Source: Mycolicibacterium frederiksbergense (GTDB taxonomy: Bacteria > Actinomycetota > Actinomycetes > Mycobacteriales > Mycobacteriaceae). From it: a stretch of 64,000 nt of DNA. How positions within the stretch are numbered: the stretch's first letter is position 1; each line of letters opens with the position of its first letter. Below, in pieces: positions 8,933 to 17,087 of this stretch. The stretch covers positions 39,594 to 103,593 of the forward strand of contig NZ_JARXVE010000014.1 of the NCBI RefSeq assembly GCF_029893345.1. Direction: 5' to 3'. The position numbers and the translations under genes are program-made. The notes under the pieces were generated by a model. It was given only the letters and a program-made list of their open reading frames with translations. It made no database searches and was not told the origin of the DNA.

Positions 8933-9742
8933 TCAGGCGATGCCGTGGGCGCCTTCATCGCCCAGCGCCTCATTCACCCGTGCGCCGAAGCTTGCCGAGA
9001 AGTCCGCCGCGGTAGCGACCACCGTCTTGGCGATCTCGGCGGCCTGTTCGGCGGTCTTGGTGGCCGACATGTACGCCACGCCGAGTGCCGCGACAGCCCG
9101 GCCGTCGCTGGTGAGCACGGGGCTGGCGATGCAGTCGATACCTGAGGTGGTGGTGCCGCGTTCGTGCGCGTAGCCGTTGGCGCGCACCTCGTGGAGCACC
9201 TCGCGCAGCGCCGACAACGACGTTGGCCCCTCGCCTGTGCGCGACTGCCAGGAGTAGCCGTCGTACAGCGTCGAGAGCTGCTCGACATCCAGGCGACTGA
9301 GGATGGCCCGGCCCACCGCGGTCAAATGTGCCGGTAGGCGCGAACCGACCTCGGTCACCAGTCGAACGCCTGGTGTCAGGGGCTCGCGCTTGTCCAGGTA
9401 GATGACGTCGGTGCCCTGCAATACGGCGAGGTGTGAGGTTTCGTTGACGGCATTGGTCAACGCGAGCATGTAGCGCTGGCCGGCCCGATGTAATGGTCCC
9501 GACCTCATATAGGACGCGCCGACCTCGAAGGCCGAAACTCCCAGGGTCCAGGCTCGTTGATCGGGCCAGTACGAGACGAAGCGACGTTCCCGCATGACAT
9601 TGAGCAGATGATGGGTGGTGCTTTTCGGCAGGGACAGCGTCTCGGCGATCTCCATGGTCGCCATCGGGACGCCTCGTCGGGCCAGCAAGTCCAGCACGTC
9701 CATGACGCGCTCAGCAGATTTCACCCGACTTGCGGTGGCCAC
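8933..9742 (-). CDS. IclR-family transcriptional regulator
   Basis: 269-residue regulator with an N-terminal winged helix-turn-helix (ATMEIAETLSLPKSTTHHLLNVM, about residues 30-52) and a C-terminal IclR effector domain (GYAHERGTTTSGIDCIASPV). The GTG at 9742 is chosen because AGGGGGA lies about 6 nt upstream and it leaves the operator at 9769 in the leader. The gene heads the minus-strand cluster and has its own copy of the operator, so autoregulation is likely. Whether it represses or activates cannot be read from sequence. Confidence 0.9.
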   Translation of the reverse strand: MATASRVKSAERVMDVLDLLARRGVPMATMEIAETLSLPKSTTHHLLNVMRERRFVSYWPDQRAWTLGVSAFEVGASYMRSGPLHRAGQRYMLALTNAVNETSHLAVLQGTDVIYLDKREPLTPGVRLVTEVGSRLPAHLTAVGRAILSRLDVEQLSTLYDGYSWQSRTGEGPTSLSALREVLHEVRANGYAHERGTTTSGIDCIASPVLTSDGRAVAALGVAYMSATKTAEQAAEIAKTVVATAADFSASFGARVNEALGDEGAHGIA

Positions 9743-9768
9743 AGCCCGTCCCCCTCTCGCCCCTAGTC

Positions 9769-9794
9769 GTCTCGGATACAAGACAACAATCTGT
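9769..9794. promoter_or_regulatory. IclR-regulon operator upstream of iclR gene (3 half-sites)
   Basis: GTCTCG (9769), CAAGAC (9779) and ATCTGT (9789) alternate in orientation at 10-bp spacing, 27-52 bp upstream of the chosen GTG start. The first two form the palindrome GTCTCGGATACAAGAC. Confidence 0.7.
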
Positions 9795-9836
9795 GTTTAG
9801 GGTAGCCGACCTAGGCTTTGGCCTGTTCTCGGCGAA

Positions 9837-10061
9837 TCAGGACTTGCGCCCCGCAATCAGGTAGACCGCAGGCAGCACGCCCGAGGTGCCCAGCAGTCCG
9901 AGGGCGCCGCCCCACATCCACTTGGGTCCGTTGACGTGTTCCGCGTCGCGGCCGGCGAGGTCGCGCAACGCCCAGGCCCGCAGCCCGGCGTCTACCGCCG
10001 CCATCGTGATAACGGCCGCCTTGGTGGTGGGGGACAGGTCGCGCCAGCGCTTCTTGGCCAC
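9837..10061 (-). CDS. Small two-helix membrane protein
   Basis: 74 residues with a basic N-terminus (MAKKRWRDL), a hydrophobic stretch at about 15-33 and a second at about 48-70 ending in GRKS. The pattern resembles small actinobacterial DUF5652/PLD-N-like membrane proteins with a KWxWGxLGLLGxxGVLPAVY helix. It stands alone between the regulator and a DUF7159 gene. No function is assigned. Confidence 0.6.
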   Translation of the reverse strand: MAKKRWRDLSPTTKAAVITMAAVDAGLRAWALRDLAGRDAEHVNGPKWMWGGALGLLGTSGVLPAVYLIAGRKS

Positions 10062-10153
10062 TCTTGAGTCTTCCTTTCGGGCAACGGGTTATCGCTTGCA
10101 AGGTATGCACGTTCGGCAGCTGGAAAACCTCGTGCAGCCCAGGGTCAACCGCC

Positions 10154-12040
10154 CTATGGGCTGCCCGGGATTGTGGTCATCGGTGATTCGATCGAATGCC
10201 CACCGCCGCTTGACCTTCCACCGCTGGAAGATTCACCGCGACCCGACGAGCTTCCGCCCGCCGACGAGCCGCCAGAGGAGCCGCCCGACGAGCCGCCGCC
10301 GTAGGCCGGCTCCGGCTGGTACACCGTGGTCTGCGGTGCCTCGTGCGTGGGTGCCGGCTCGGCTGTATGGGCCGGCACCGTGTAGTCCGGTGTCGACGGC
10401 GCGGTGTAGGTGGGCTCGTCTACGGGCGTCACCGGCGCGGCCGACGACGGAGTGGTGTGCGTCGGCGGTGCGGTCGTGGTCGGCGGTGCGGTCGTCGTCG
10501 GGGGTGCCGTCGTGGTCGGCGGTGCGGTCGTCGTCGGGGGAGCCGTCGTCGTGGTCGGCGGCGCGGTCGTTGTGGTTGGGGGAGCTGTCGTCGTTGTTGG
10601 CGGCGCGGTCGTGGTGGTCGGCGGCGCTGTGGTCGTGGTGGGCGGGGGCGTAGTCGGTTGGGTCCACGGCGGCGGCGTCCACGGGTTGAGCGGCGGCACC
10701 ACGATCACCGGAGGAAGCGGAATCGGGATCGGCACCGGAATCGGCGCCGGGGCCGGGGGAGCCTCGGCGGGCGGGGGAGCCGGCTGGGCCGGTGGCGCTG
10801 CGGGCGGCGCGACCTGTGGTGCCTGGTTGACGGGCCGGTCGTCGGTGCGCACGTTCGATACGGGAGGGGCCGCGGGCGGGGGCGTCAGGACCGCGACCGG
10901 CAGCGCGACCGGATCCGGCTCGTGCGGAACCGGCGGAAGATAGCGGCCGGGCACCGTGTCCGCCTTCACGGCCGGCGCCGGCTGGGCCTTGACATCGGCC
11001 GTCGGCCGGACGGTGATCGCGACCGTCACGGCCAGCGTGGCGAAGCTGATCACCAGGAACATCACCGCGCTGCCCATCAGCAGCATCCGGGCCGGCGGCG
11101 GAGCGATGACGGTCGTGTAGTCCGCCTCGTCGTCCTGCTCGGGGACGAACTCGCTGAGCGGCTCCATCGGCATCTCGTCAGCCCACAGGTCGTCGTCGGT
11201 TTCCTGCGAGTACGCCAGGTCGGGACCCACGGCGCCCTCGGCGGCCGGGGTGCTCGCGGGCGCCACCTGGGTGGCATCCGCGGCGGCAGGGGCCATCTGC
11301 GTCGCCGCGCTGTACGGCACGGGCGCCATCTGCGTGGCATCCCCTGCGGCGGGGGCCATCTGGGTCGCATCGAGGGCCGGTGCCATCTGCGTCGAGGCAC
11401 CGGCCTGTGCGAAACCGGACCCGTCGGCCGTCTGGGCCGCGCCCCGCGCGATCGCATAACCGGCATCCGGCGCCACCTCGACCGGCGCCGTCGAACGAAG
11501 CTCTGCCGCAACGGAATCAAGGTCGAGACGTTGCCCGACCAGCAGCACCCGGCCCGGGGCTCCGGCGGCGGGCACCCGCTGCAACACCGTCGCGCACGCG
11601 ACGGCGGCGCCCGCGGTGCCGATCGGCACGGATGCCAGCGTGGAGGTCGACTGTTCGTCCTCGCCGACCACCGTCAGCGACACCGTGTCATCGTCGGCCA
11701 GCAGCAACGCGGCATCCGCGCCGACGTTGCGGGCCAGTGCCGCGGCGGCCTCGGCTTCGGCCACCACCTCGACGTTCTGCACGCCCGCGTTGAGCACCGT
11801 CTGGCGCAGCGTGTCGGCCGCAGATGAGTCGGGCAGGCACAGTCGGGTCGCGGCGACCCGGTTGCCCGACTGAGTCACTTCGCGGTAGGTGCCGATGATG
11901 GTGTCGGCCAACTCACGCATCGCATCGTCGGACAGATCGAGTGCGTACTGGTCCAGCAGTTGGCCGCCGCTCGCGGGGGAGCCGATCATCGCCAAGCGCG
12001 CCACGCGTCCGGTGACCGCCACCCCGAGGACTACGTCCAC
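10154..12040 (-). CDS. DUF7159-type protein with TM anchor and Thr/Pro-rich tail
   Basis: 628-residue mycobacterial protein. The N-terminal domain (about 1-195) begins VDVVLGVAVTGRVARLAMIG, an actin/FtsA-like fold shared with the gene at 17088. It is followed by five TQMAP/TQVAP pentapeptides, an acidic linker, one transmembrane helix (about residues 320-345) and a long Pro-rich region with PPTTTTA repeats ending in a Gly/Ser-rich tail. The tail should lie outside the membrane, perhaps in the cell wall. GTG 12040 is taken because AAGGAG is 8 nt upstream. No enzymatic function can be given. Confidence 0.8.
   Translation of the reverse strand: MDVVLGVAVTGRVARLAMIGSPASGGQLLDQYALDLSDDAMRELADTIIGTYREVTQSGNRVAATRLCLPDSSAADTLRQTVLNAGVQNVEVVAEAEAAAALARNVGADAALLLADDDTVSLTVVGEDEQSTSTLASVPIGTAGAAVACATVLQRVPAAGAPGRVLLVGQRLDLDSVAAELRSTAPVEVAPDAGYAIARGAAQTADGSGFAQAGASTQMAPALDATQMAPAAGDATQMAPVPYSAATQMAPAAADATQVAPASTPAAEGAVGPDLAYSQETDDDLWADEMPMEPLSEFVPEQDDEADYTTVIAPPPARMLLMGSAVMFLVISFATLAVTVAITVRPTADVKAQPAPAVKADTVPGRYLPPVPHEPDPVALPVAVLTPPPAAPPVSNVRTDDRPVNQAPQVAPPAAPPAQPAPPPAEAPPAPAPIPVPIPIPLPPVIVVPPLNPWTPPPWTQPTTPPPTTTTAPPTTTTAPPTTTTAPPTTTTAPPTTTTAPPTTTAPPTTTAPPTTTAPPTTTAPPTHTTPSSAAPVTPVDEPTYTAPSTPDYTVPAHTAEPAPTHEAPQTTVYQPEPAYGGGSSGGSSGGSSAGGSSSGRGESSSGGRSSGGGHSIESPMTTIPGSP
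10457..10645 (-). repeat. Coding repeat for PPTTT(T)A units
   Basis: Short degenerate GC-rich repeats inside the DUF7159 gene encode nine or ten copies of a Pro-Pro-Thr-rich unit, first of 7 residues (PPTTTTA), then of 6 (PPTTTA). Copy number is likely to vary between strains. Threonines of this kind are often O-mannosylated in mycobacteria. Confidence 0.8.
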
Positions 12041-12221
12041 GGTTCCACTCCTTGCCTCACGCACGATTTACCGGCTCCAGACGGACGCTTCCAAGCTACC
12101 GCACAGCCTTCGCGGACCGTTGGCGCCGAACACCCAGACGGGCTCTGCTTGTGTGTCAGAGCAAAAATGAGCACGCTGGGTGAATCGCACTGCGATGTCA
12201 CTCATAGAGAGGAATCGGTAC

Positions 12222-13877
12222 GTGAGCGACGAGCGTTACGCCGCGCCCGCCACCGTCGAGGTGGCGACCACGGCCGCGCCAGGCGTGGCGCGATCCCCGC
12301 GGGTCGGCTACGTGCCGACCCGGACCAACCGGATGCGCGACGGGCTCGCGGTCGTATTGCTCGTCCTCACGCTGCTGGTGCCGTGGAACCTGGAATTCGG
12401 CGTCGGCGTCCCGGGCAGTGCCGGGTCGACCTTCGTTGTGCTGGCGGTCGTGACGCTGCTGGCCGTCGCGGCCGCGCTCGCACCACACTTCGGGCCGTTC
12501 CGCCTCGCGGGCCCGGCGCCCGACGTCCGGCGCACCGGCAGGATTCGGCTCGTGCTGAGCGTCGCTTATTTCGTCGTGGTCATCGGTTTCGTCGGCTTTC
12601 ACCTGGTGCAGACGGTCCGCAACGGCGGGACCGGGGAGGTGCCGCCGGGTGTCGGTCCGGGCATGCTGCTCGGCGTCGCGGGCGCACTGTTGGCCGCGCA
12701 GCCACCCATCACCTCGATCACGATTGAGGACAACAAGTTTCGCCGCTGGTACGCGGCAGCCCGGTTGATCGGCTTTCTTTCCATCGCGCTGGCAACGCTG
12801 TCGGTCGGCTTCAACCTGTACTGGCGGCTGCGGTACCTGTTCGTCACCCAGATCGATTTCGGTGGTCACGATGTCGCCGTCATCGTCACCACATTGCTCT
12901 ACGGCGCGGAGGCGATGATCGCGTTGGTGATTGCCTCGCGCTGGCTCACCGAGCGGACCGCCGCGGCCCGGCTGGCGACGACCGCCATCGGTGTCTCGGG
13001 CGCGGTCGCGGCCACGCTGGTGTGGATTGTCGGCATCGGCCGCGACATCGACGCTTTTCACGGCATCGCTCAGAACACCTCGACCGCCGCGGTGGGCTAC
13101 GAGGGTTACCTCGCCTGGGCCGCCGCGGCCGCGATTGTCGCGCCGACGACGCTGTACGCCGTCTTTTTGATCAAGCCGCCGACCATCGGTGCCTACCGTG
13201 CCGCCGCACAGAAGTGCTTGACGCTCATCGCCTTTTGGGCGTTCGCGGCCGCGGCGCTGCGCGTGGTCGACTACCTGATCGCGCTGTCGCTCGATCTTCC
13301 GCGGGCGCTGTACGACAGCGTCGCGATGACGGTATTCAACCTGGTCACCGGAATTGTCGCGCGGTGGTTGCACCGCCAGCTCGGCAAGGGCGTGGCGGCG
13401 ACGACCGTCACCGCCGCATTCAGCGCGGTGTTGTTCGTCTTCACGGTCGCGGACCTGGCCATCGGTGTCGCGCTCGCTCCTCGTTACGCGGCACCGGCGC
13501 CTGCGGCGATCTACGGCAACAACCTGGCCCAGCAGATCACCAGCACATTCGACGTTGCTGTGTGTGTGCTGAGCCTGCTGGTGCTGGCCGTCATGCTCTT
13601 CACCGGTCCGTTGGCCGGCTATCTGGTCCGCCGCGAAGCCCGGGCCGCCAAGCCGGCGACGACTCCGCCTGCGCCACAGGCACCCACCGTCGATACCTCC
13701 GCACCGCCCACCATCGTGCGGCGGCCGCGATCGGCAGCGGTACCGAGAATCTTTCGGCTGAAAGAGGATTCGACGACGGTTCTGGCGCCACCGACCACCG
13801 ATTTTCAGGCGCCCACGACTGCGCTACGGATCCAGCGTCGCCCAGTAGGTGAGTCGCGGCCACCCTCGAACGGCTAA
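12222..13877 (+). CDS. Multi-pass integral membrane protein
   Basis: 551 residues with about 11-12 hydrophobic helices between residues 35 and 470, followed by a cytoplasmic-looking tail of about 85 residues rich in Pro, Thr and Arg. I see no transporter signature. The GTG at 12222 follows AGAGAGGAA. An ATG at 12195 in the same frame is the alternative. It is divergent from the DUF7159 gene, with 181 bp between starts. The function is unknown. Confidence 0.75.
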   Translation: MSDERYAAPATVEVATTAAPGVARSPRVGYVPTRTNRMRDGLAVVLLVLTLLVPWNLEFGVGVPGSAGSTFVVLAVVTLLAVAAALAPHFGPFRLAGPAPDVRRTGRIRLVLSVAYFVVVIGFVGFHLVQTVRNGGTGEVPPGVGPGMLLGVAGALLAAQPPITSITIEDNKFRRWYAAARLIGFLSIALATLSVGFNLYWRLRYLFVTQIDFGGHDVAVIVTTLLYGAEAMIALVIASRWLTERTAAARLATTAIGVSGAVAATLVWIVGIGRDIDAFHGIAQNTSTAAVGYEGYLAWAAAAAIVAPTTLYAVFLIKPPTIGAYRAAAQKCLTLIAFWAFAAAALRVVDYLIALSLDLPRALYDSVAMTVFNLVTGIVARWLHRQLGKGVAATTVTAAFSAVLFVFTVADLAIGVALAPRYAAPAPAAIYGNNLAQQITSTFDVAVCVLSLLVLAVMLFTGPLAGYLVRREARAAKPATTPPAPQAPTVDTSAPPTIVRRPRSAAVPRIFRLKEDSTTVLAPPTTDFQAPTTALRIQRRPVGESRPPSNG

Positions 13878-13940
13878 TTCGCTTGCAGGATCAAGCATTC
13901 GGGCTTTTTGAGGGATCTCTTTAATTCTTGTGAAAACTCT

Positions 13941-14891
13941 ATGTCTCCGCATTCTTACCGCGCGGGCACCGAAATGCTGTGTTTCCATGGGTCGGTGGGG
14001 AGGTTCACACCCGCCGGTTTGGTTGCCGTTGTGATAGCGGCGACCTCCATGCTGAACGACGCGGCCATACCGTCCGCGTACGCGGCCCCCTGTCCAGATG
14101 CCGAAGTCATATTCGCCCGTGGCACCACCGAACTGCCTGGTGTCGGTCCCACCGGAGATGCATTCGTCCAATCGTTGCGGTCTCAACTCGGCGCTAAGTC
14201 GGTCGAGGTGTACCCGGTCGACTATCCCGCCACAACCGATTTCCCGACCGCGGTCCAGGGTATTTCCGATGCGCGGGCACGCATCGTGTCCACCGCCGCG
14301 AACTGCCCGAAAACCAAGATGGTGCTCGGTGGTTTCTCCCAGGGAGCGGCGGTGATGGGTTTCGTTACCGCAGCCGTTGTGCCTGACGGAGTTTCACCGA
14401 CCGATGTACCTGCGCCGATGCCATCCGAGGTGGCCGACCACGTGGCAGCGGTTGCGCTGTTCGGTAAGCCGTCGAGCCGGTTCATGAAGGTGATCAACGA
14501 TCCGCCGGTCGTGGTCGGCCCGAACTACACGGCCAAAGCCATCGACTTGTGCGTCGACAATGATCTGGTGTGCGATCCGCAGGGCCGGAGTTTCGCCGCG
14601 CACAACGAATACGCCGACGCGGGCCTGGTCAACAAGGGGGCGGATTTCGTCGCGCAGAAGCTTCAAGCCAGCTGGTCCGCGGATGCCGCTGCGGCACAAG
14701 CACCCCAGGAGCCGCCGGCGTCCACACTCTCACCGCTGACGGGGCCGGTGGCCGGGCCGTTGCAGCCGACCCAACATTTGGGCTCCGCGTCGCAGACATC
14801 TCCGGGCTCCGCGCCGCTCCCCGGCCCGGCGGCCCCGCCCGTTCCGCCACCGGTCGCACCGCCATCGGCGTCCTCCGCCCCGCCGACCTGA
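13941..14891 (+). CDS. Secreted cutinase-like esterase (CULP)
   Basis: 316-residue alpha/beta hydrolase of the cutinase family, exported by an N-terminal signal peptide with likely cleavage after AYA. Mature CPDAEVIFARGTTE is the family N-terminus. The nucleophile serine is in GGFSQGAAV, the Asp in LCVDNDLVC and the His in FAAHNEYA; paired cysteines fit the cutinase disulfides. After the catalytic domain (about residue 255) comes a Pro/Ala/Ser-rich tail, unusual in length. Mycobacterial members hydrolyse lipid esters or phospholipids. A weak ribosome site makes the start uncertain (ATG 13974 is an alternative). Confidence 0.88.
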   Translation: MSPHSYRAGTEMLCFHGSVGRFTPAGLVAVVIAATSMLNDAAIPSAYAAPCPDAEVIFARGTTELPGVGPTGDAFVQSLRSQLGAKSVEVYPVDYPATTDFPTAVQGISDARARIVSTAANCPKTKMVLGGFSQGAAVMGFVTAAVVPDGVSPTDVPAPMPSEVADHVAAVALFGKPSSRFMKVINDPPVVVGPNYTAKAIDLCVDNDLVCDPQGRSFAAHNEYADAGLVNKGADFVAQKLQASWSADAAAAQAPQEPPASTLSPLTGPVAGPLQPTQHLGSASQTSPGSAPLPGPAAPPVPPPVAPPSASSAPPT

Positions 14892-14960
14892 CCGGCCCAC
14901 ACCGAAACCCGAATAATCAGTAGCGCGCATACCTGTGCCCGCGTACCGTTCTGCGGGCCC

Positions 14961-15087
14961 GGTGATGTGAGCCGGATGTCGGTCGGTTACCACTGCTGAT
15001 GGAGAGGTCGCGGGTTCGATTCCCGTCCGTCCCTCGGGGACGGTAGCTCAGTGGCAGAGCACTTTTCCGGTCGATGCCTCACACGCC
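14961..15087 (+). ncRNA. yrlA: Y-RNA-like RNA, module 1 (circularly permuted tRNA mimic)
   Basis: Just upstream of the Ro60/Rsr gene. A basal stem pairs 14961-14971 with 15078-15087, with one bulged A, and a second stem pairs 14978-14986 with 15067-15075 (9 bp including G-U pairs). Inside it, a T-arm (GCGGG-TTCGATT-CCCGT, 15010-15026) is followed directly by an acceptor-like hairpin (CCGTCCC 15027-15033 with GGGACGG 15037-15043, loop TCG) and then a D-arm (GCTC-AGTGGCA-GAGC, 15046-15060). The two acceptor strands are joined and the order of the arms is permuted. This matches bacterial YrlA RNAs, which bind Rsr and mimic tRNA. RNA ends are estimated. Confidence 0.75.
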
Positions 15088-15113
15088 CACATCGCCTGGC
15101 GCCCAACTTTTTT

Positions 15114-15217
15114 GCCGCGGGCCGGAAGTCGATCGGTTATCTGGCGATTAAGGTTCGATTCCTGACGTGGCAGCTTCGGCTGCCACGCGTCCGGTTGACA
15201 CCTCACACGCTCGCGGC
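15114..15217 (+). ncRNA. Y-RNA-like RNA, module 2 (lacks D-arm)
   Basis: A second copy follows module 1. Its 5' arm at 15121-15141 differs from 14971-14991 at three positions, and its 3' arm 15191-15210 differs from 15067-15086 at three. The stem 15128-15136 with 15191-15199 is fully paired, counting G-U, and the base 15114-15119 pairs with 15212-15217. A T-loop (AGG-TTCGATT-CCT, 15151-15163) and an acceptor-like hairpin with a TTCG tetraloop (15166-15187) are present, but no D-arm. It may be a separate RNA, or a second domain if the T-run at 15108-15113 does not end transcription. Confidence 0.55.
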
Positions 15218-15255
15218 ATCCATGACCGGCACATGTCATCGAAAGGAGTAGCCCC

Positions 15256-16950
15256 ATGGACATTCTCAGCATCTTCGGTACCCGCAGCACGCGGCAGTCG
15301 CGACCCGCCACATCGAAGCAGAAGCTCAATGCTGCTGGCGGCTACACCTTTTCGATTGACGACTGGTCGCGGGTGCACCGTTTCCTGACGTTGGGTACCG
15401 ATGGCGGAACGTACTACGCCTCCGCCGCCGACCTGACTCGCGACAACGCCGAGGTGGTGCTGCGCGTCGCGGCGGCCGACCCGATCGCACTGGTGAACCG
15501 GATCGTCGAGGTCTCGGAGGCCGGGCGCGCGCCGCGGCCGAACCCGGCGCTGTTCGCGCTGGCCATCGCGGCCTCGGTGGACGACGTCGAGGGTCGTCGG
15601 GCGGCGCTGGCGGCCCTGCCGCGAGTTGCCCGCACCGGCACTCACCTGTTCCTGTTCGCCGGGTACGTCGAACAGTTCCGGGGCTGGGGTCCGACGCTGC
15701 GGCGCGCGGTCGGCCGGTGGTACACCGACGGCCCGGTGGATCGGCTGGCCTATCAGCTGGTCAAGTACCGGCGGCGGGCCGGATGGACCCACCGCGACCT
15801 GTTGCGGTTGGCCAGCCCGTCGGGCGTGGTCGACCCGGCCCGGCGTATGGCGCTGAACTGGGCGACCGGAAAGGGCCTGGGTGACTACGCGCAGGCCCCG
15901 GCCCGGTTGACCGGCGCGCAGCTGCGGGCCGGACAGCGCACCGCGGTGCGGCCGGTGCTGAGCACCGACGCCGTACCCGAGGAGCTGGCGATCATCGCCG
16001 ACTTCGAGGACGCCCAGGCGGCTTCGACGGCCGGGCACTGGGTCGAGATCATCGGCCGCGGCAACGGGATGTCGTGGGAGATGCTGCCCGACGCGGCGCT
16101 GCTGCAGCCGGCGGTGTGGGAGGCGCTGATCGCCCACGGTATGCCGCAGACCGCGCTGATGCGTCAGCTGCCGCGGCTGACCCGGCTGGGTCTGCTCTCC
16201 GGTGCGGTCGGTGAGACCGTGGCCGGTCAGCTGGCCGACCCCGGACGGCTCGCGGGCGCGCGGGTGCACCCGGTGAATGTCCTTGTGGCACAGCGTACCT
16301 ACGCCTCGGGTCGCGGGGCCCGCGGCCGGGACACCTGGACGCCGGTGCCTCGGATCGTCGATGCGCTCGACGCCGCGTTCTACGCGGCCTACGGTGCGGT
16401 GCGGCCGTCGGGCATGCGCACGCTGCTGGCGCTGGATGTCTCCGGGTCGATGGGGGTGCCGGTGTCGGGTCTGCCGATCTCGTGTCGGGAGGCGTCGGCC
16501 GCGCTGGCGCTGGTGACCGCGGCCACCGAACCGCGGCACCGGATCATCGGCTTCACGGCCGGCCGTGGCGGATACCCCGCGACGGCGGTCACCGAGCTGG
16601 ATATCGGCCCGCGCCGTCGCCTCGACGACGTGTGCCGGTACACCGCCGGGCTGCCGATGGGCGCGACCGACTGCGCATTGCCGATGGTGTGGGCGCTGCA
16701 CAACCGGGTGAAGGTGGATACGTTCCACATTTACACCGACAACGAAACCTGGTACGGGCAGATCCACCCGCACCAGGCGCTGGAGCTCTACCGCCAGAAG
16801 ATGGGAATCGATGCGCGGCTGGTGGTGGTGGCGATGACCGGGACCCGGAACTCGATCGCCGATCCGGCCGACCCGCGGCAGCTCGACATCGTCGGATTCG
16901 ATTCGGCGGTGCCGACGCTGCTGGCCGATTTCTCGCGCGGCGACATCTAA
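15256..16950 (+). CDS. rsr: Ro60 orthologue Rsr (TROVE + vWA domains)
   Basis: 564-residue Ro ribonucleoprotein. The N-terminal TROVE/HEAT-repeat ring (about residues 25-360) binds misfolded or structured RNA and Y RNA. The C-terminal von Willebrand A domain begins LLALDVSGSMG with the MIDAS DxSxS near residue 393. AAAGGAG precedes the ATG. In other bacteria Rsr and Y RNA tether exoribonuclease PNPase for RNA decay and aid survival after UV or starvation. Here the RNA partner modules lie immediately upstream. No rtcB/rtcA genes adjoin. A strong terminator follows. Confidence 0.93.
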   Translation: MDILSIFGTRSTRQSRPATSKQKLNAAGGYTFSIDDWSRVHRFLTLGTDGGTYYASAADLTRDNAEVVLRVAAADPIALVNRIVEVSEAGRAPRPNPALFALAIAASVDDVEGRRAALAALPRVARTGTHLFLFAGYVEQFRGWGPTLRRAVGRWYTDGPVDRLAYQLVKYRRRAGWTHRDLLRLASPSGVVDPARRMALNWATGKGLGDYAQAPARLTGAQLRAGQRTAVRPVLSTDAVPEELAIIADFEDAQAASTAGHWVEIIGRGNGMSWEMLPDAALLQPAVWEALIAHGMPQTALMRQLPRLTRLGLLSGAVGETVAGQLADPGRLAGARVHPVNVLVAQRTYASGRGARGRDTWTPVPRIVDALDAAFYAAYGAVRPSGMRTLLALDVSGSMGVPVSGLPISCREASAALALVTAATEPRHRIIGFTAGRGGYPATAVTELDIGPRRRLDDVCRYTAGLPMGATDCALPMVWALHNRVKVDTFHIYTDNETWYGQIHPHQALELYRQKMGIDARLVVVAMTGTRNSIADPADPRQLDIVGFDSAVPTLLADFSRGDI

Positions 16951-16959
16951 CGGCACCCA

Positions 16960-16996
16960 CTCGGGGGTGGCGGTCCGCAAGACCGTCACCCCCGAG
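16960..16996 (+). terminator. Strong hairpin terminator after rsr
   Basis: A 16-bp stem (16960-16975 with 16981-16996, one G-T pair) with a 5-nt loop begins 10 nt past the rsr stop codon. It lacks a T-tract. Confidence 0.8.
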
Positions 16997-17087
16997 CTGC
17001 CGTCGGTTGGATCGCCGCGACGGCGTGTAAGCGCCGTCACACCGGTAACCTGGCTTCTGAGCGACTAGGCAGATCGGGGGGATCCTC

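Noticed and set aside
10457..10645. Short spaced repeats that could look like a CRISPR array
   Set aside because: They are in frame, have no spacers and encode PPTTTTA units; no cas genes are near.
10343..11827. A 494-codon plus-strand frame opposite the DUF7159 gene
   Set aside because: Composition is almost entirely Arg/Gly. It is the antisense shadow of a repetitive GC-rich gene.
15001..15190. Ordinary tRNA genes suggested by two T-loops and a D-arm
   Set aside because: The arms are in the wrong order for a normal tRNA, there is no anticodon arm, and the acceptor strands are joined by a short loop. A Y-RNA-like permuted mimic beside rsr explains it better.
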